Shown here piece after piece: positions 62,622-64,000 of a DNA stretch of 64,000 bases. A program made the position numbers and the translations under genes. Location: assembly GCA_025201365.1 (NCBI GenBank), contig JAIXMF010000022.1, positions 124,001-188,000 on the forward strand, given 5' to 3'. Numbering within the stretch: the stretch's first letter is position 1; each line of letters opens with the position of its first letter. The notes below the pieces were generated by a model. It was not told the DNA's origin. It saw nothing but the letters and a program-made list of their open reading frames with translations, and searched no databases. The stretch comes from Syncephalis plumigaleata. Lineage: Eukaryota > Zoopagomycota > Zoopagomycetes > Zoopagales > Piptocephalidaceae.

Positions 62622-64000
62622 TTATGCTTTTTTCTGTTTCACTTGCGTGGATTTAACAAATGAAATGTACATATACTGAACGGTCTTTACACCTCCATAG
62701 ACGAATGCGCCAAGTAGGGCGATAGCAAAAGCGTATAAATCATAATTGTTGGCCTTCCACCATGGCATACGCCAGTCGGCACTTTCGTGTGCTTTAATTG
62801 CACCTGGTACCGCGGCTAGCTCAATTATATCGGCACCACGTTCACGAGCACGATCGGCAATTCGAATCATTTTCTGCACATTAAGCATATTAGTCCGGAA
62901 CTTGGACGCATCAGGTGAATCATGAGCAAGGAAACGACGAAGCTTCTCGTTAAGTGTATTCTGATTAACCATAGATTTACGTATCCATAGGCCGTATCCT
63001 TCTTCGGTTATAGTAATTGCGTTATTCGGTTGATCGGCGAAAACGGGAATACCCAGTATTGGCACGGCAGCGAACATACTTTCGAAGATGGATGCCACAC
63101 CACAATGACTAATGAATAGACGAGTGGCCGAATGTTCCAGTACGGCACGTTGCGGTGCTTTGCTGAGTAGACGAATTACCGGATGCTTACCGGATTGCAT
63201 ATCCTTAATACTATGAACGACCTCGTCAACCACGATAGTTTCAGGTAGGAGGTCGTCCCTTCCCGACATGCGCATCAATCCCCATACCGCACCATCGAGT
63301 AATCCATCTTGATGGGCTATTAGCAGTGAAGTAATGATATTTGTGAATAGATTACGCGAGATAACCGTGTGACTACCGAATCCAACGTAGACAACGCGAG
63401 AACGAGCATCCATGAATTCGCTTAGATCCTTGGGAAGTGGCTTGTACTTGTGAGGGATTGCCGGTCCGATCATATATACATTAGATGGCAGTTGACGGGG
63501 AATCTACAAATATACACGTAAAGTTAGCTTGATTATTAGTTGTTACAATAAATAAAATAGTACTTGCCTCGAATCCAAAAAAGTTATTCACCAATATTAG
63601 GCCATGTCTCCAGCGATCTGCTACAAACGTGTATGGCTCCTTGCCCACTTCAGCGTAGGCCGCCTTCTGCGCTTTAATGATTGGCTGAACATGCCATATC
63701 ATGGATAGAGGGTGTACAACCTTATCGTAGAACCTTGCAAAGAAACCGGAGAATTCGTGCGTGGTTGTACTAGGATCCATTGGATCCGGGATGTAAGGCT
63801 GAGTTGCGAAACCTGCAATAATCAAACAAGAGAGAGATACATTAATGGAAAGTATTCAATAAAAAGTAATTTACTTACCTCTAAACCCGAATGCAGACAT
63901 AGTAATGACGAATGGTGTGTTTGTTTCATAGGCAGCGTCGAAGCAGCCGTCCATGAAAAAGTCACACACGATGACGTCGACCTTACGCGTGGTAAGCCAA
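62622..64000 (-). CDS. Membrane UDP-glycosyltransferase (partial, runs off window)
   Basis: GT1-family sugar transferase. Exons about 64000-63881, 63810-63568 and 63504-62622; the N-terminal part is beyond the window. Exon 1 in view reads VDVIVCDFFMDGCFDAAYET. The C-terminal donor-binding signature is present: APQRAVLEHSATRLFISHCG, SIFESMFAAVPILGIPVFAD, QPNNA. One membrane helix near the end (LYAFAIALLGAFVYGG) and a short cytosolic tail give the type I ER topology of animal UGTs. The tail ends KQKKA, which fits the KxKxx ER-retrieval rule. Acceptor unknown (sterol or lipid in fungal relatives). Confidence 0.85.

Noticed and set aside
1-64000. tRNA, rRNA, CRISPR arrays or bacterial operons
   Set aside because: Searched by eye for TPsiC-like GGTTCGA boxes, rRNA landmarks and regularly spaced direct repeats; none found. 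Introns show the DNA is nuclear eukaryotic.

Overview
This 64 kb window is nuclear DNA of a small-intron, low-GC eukaryote, most likely an early-diverging fungus. Coding regions are split by 45-90 bp introns with GTAAGT-type donors. The host gene set includes PGAP1/BST1, a Na+/K+-type (IIC) P-ATPase, SEN2, carnitine acetyltransferase, mitochondrial bS16m and GatB, TTLL12, a ketohexokinase-like kinase and a secreted tyrosinase. A Zoopagomycota/Mucoromycota-like lineage fits the IIC ATPase, TALE homeobox and TTLL12, but that placement is inference.

Layout. 0-0.44 kb: C-terminal remnant of a Fanzor/TnpB-like element. 0.5-1.7 kb: two convergent UPF0045 (thiamine-binding) paralogues. 2.2-21.5 kb: housekeeping genes (PGAP1, P-ATPase, TMEM135-like, SDR, SEN2, a giant F-box protein). 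21.6-29.2 kb: accessory island with a second Fanzor-like remnant, pyrimidine-rich repeats and two secreted kinase-fold genes (A, B). 29.3-48.3 kb: ketohexokinase-like, tyrosinase, alkenal reductase, carnitine acetyltransferase, bS16m, HSL-type lipase, TTLL12. 48.5-56.0 kb: second copy of the island (genes C, D), a TALE homeobox relic and a fifth family member (E). 56.6-64 kb: GatB, a secreted prolyl-oligopeptidase homologue lacking its serine, and a membrane UDP-glycosyltransferase that runs off the right edge.

The most interesting content is the island family. Five signal-peptide-bearing kinase-fold genes (A-E) share one architecture: each carries its catalytic loop on an exon of exactly 54 bp. 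Two (A, C) keep Lys, HxD, Asn and Asp; three (B, D, E) have lost them. The A/B and C/D pairs are duplicated convergent blocks. Units B and D are bounded by about 70-bp inverted terminal motifs that also occur next to the Fanzor-like remnants. With the Ser-less secreted peptidase next door, the region looks like a mobile or duplicating nest of secreted proteins, several of them pseudoenzymes.

A caution for the whole window: many otherwise well conserved host genes are interrupted by single-base losses, mostly in short homopolymers (UPF0045, PGAP1, P-ATPase, TMEM135, SEN2, tyrosinase, bS16m, lipase, kinase A). The pattern looks like sequence-quality error rather than pseudogenes. Exon boundaries are given to a few bases.
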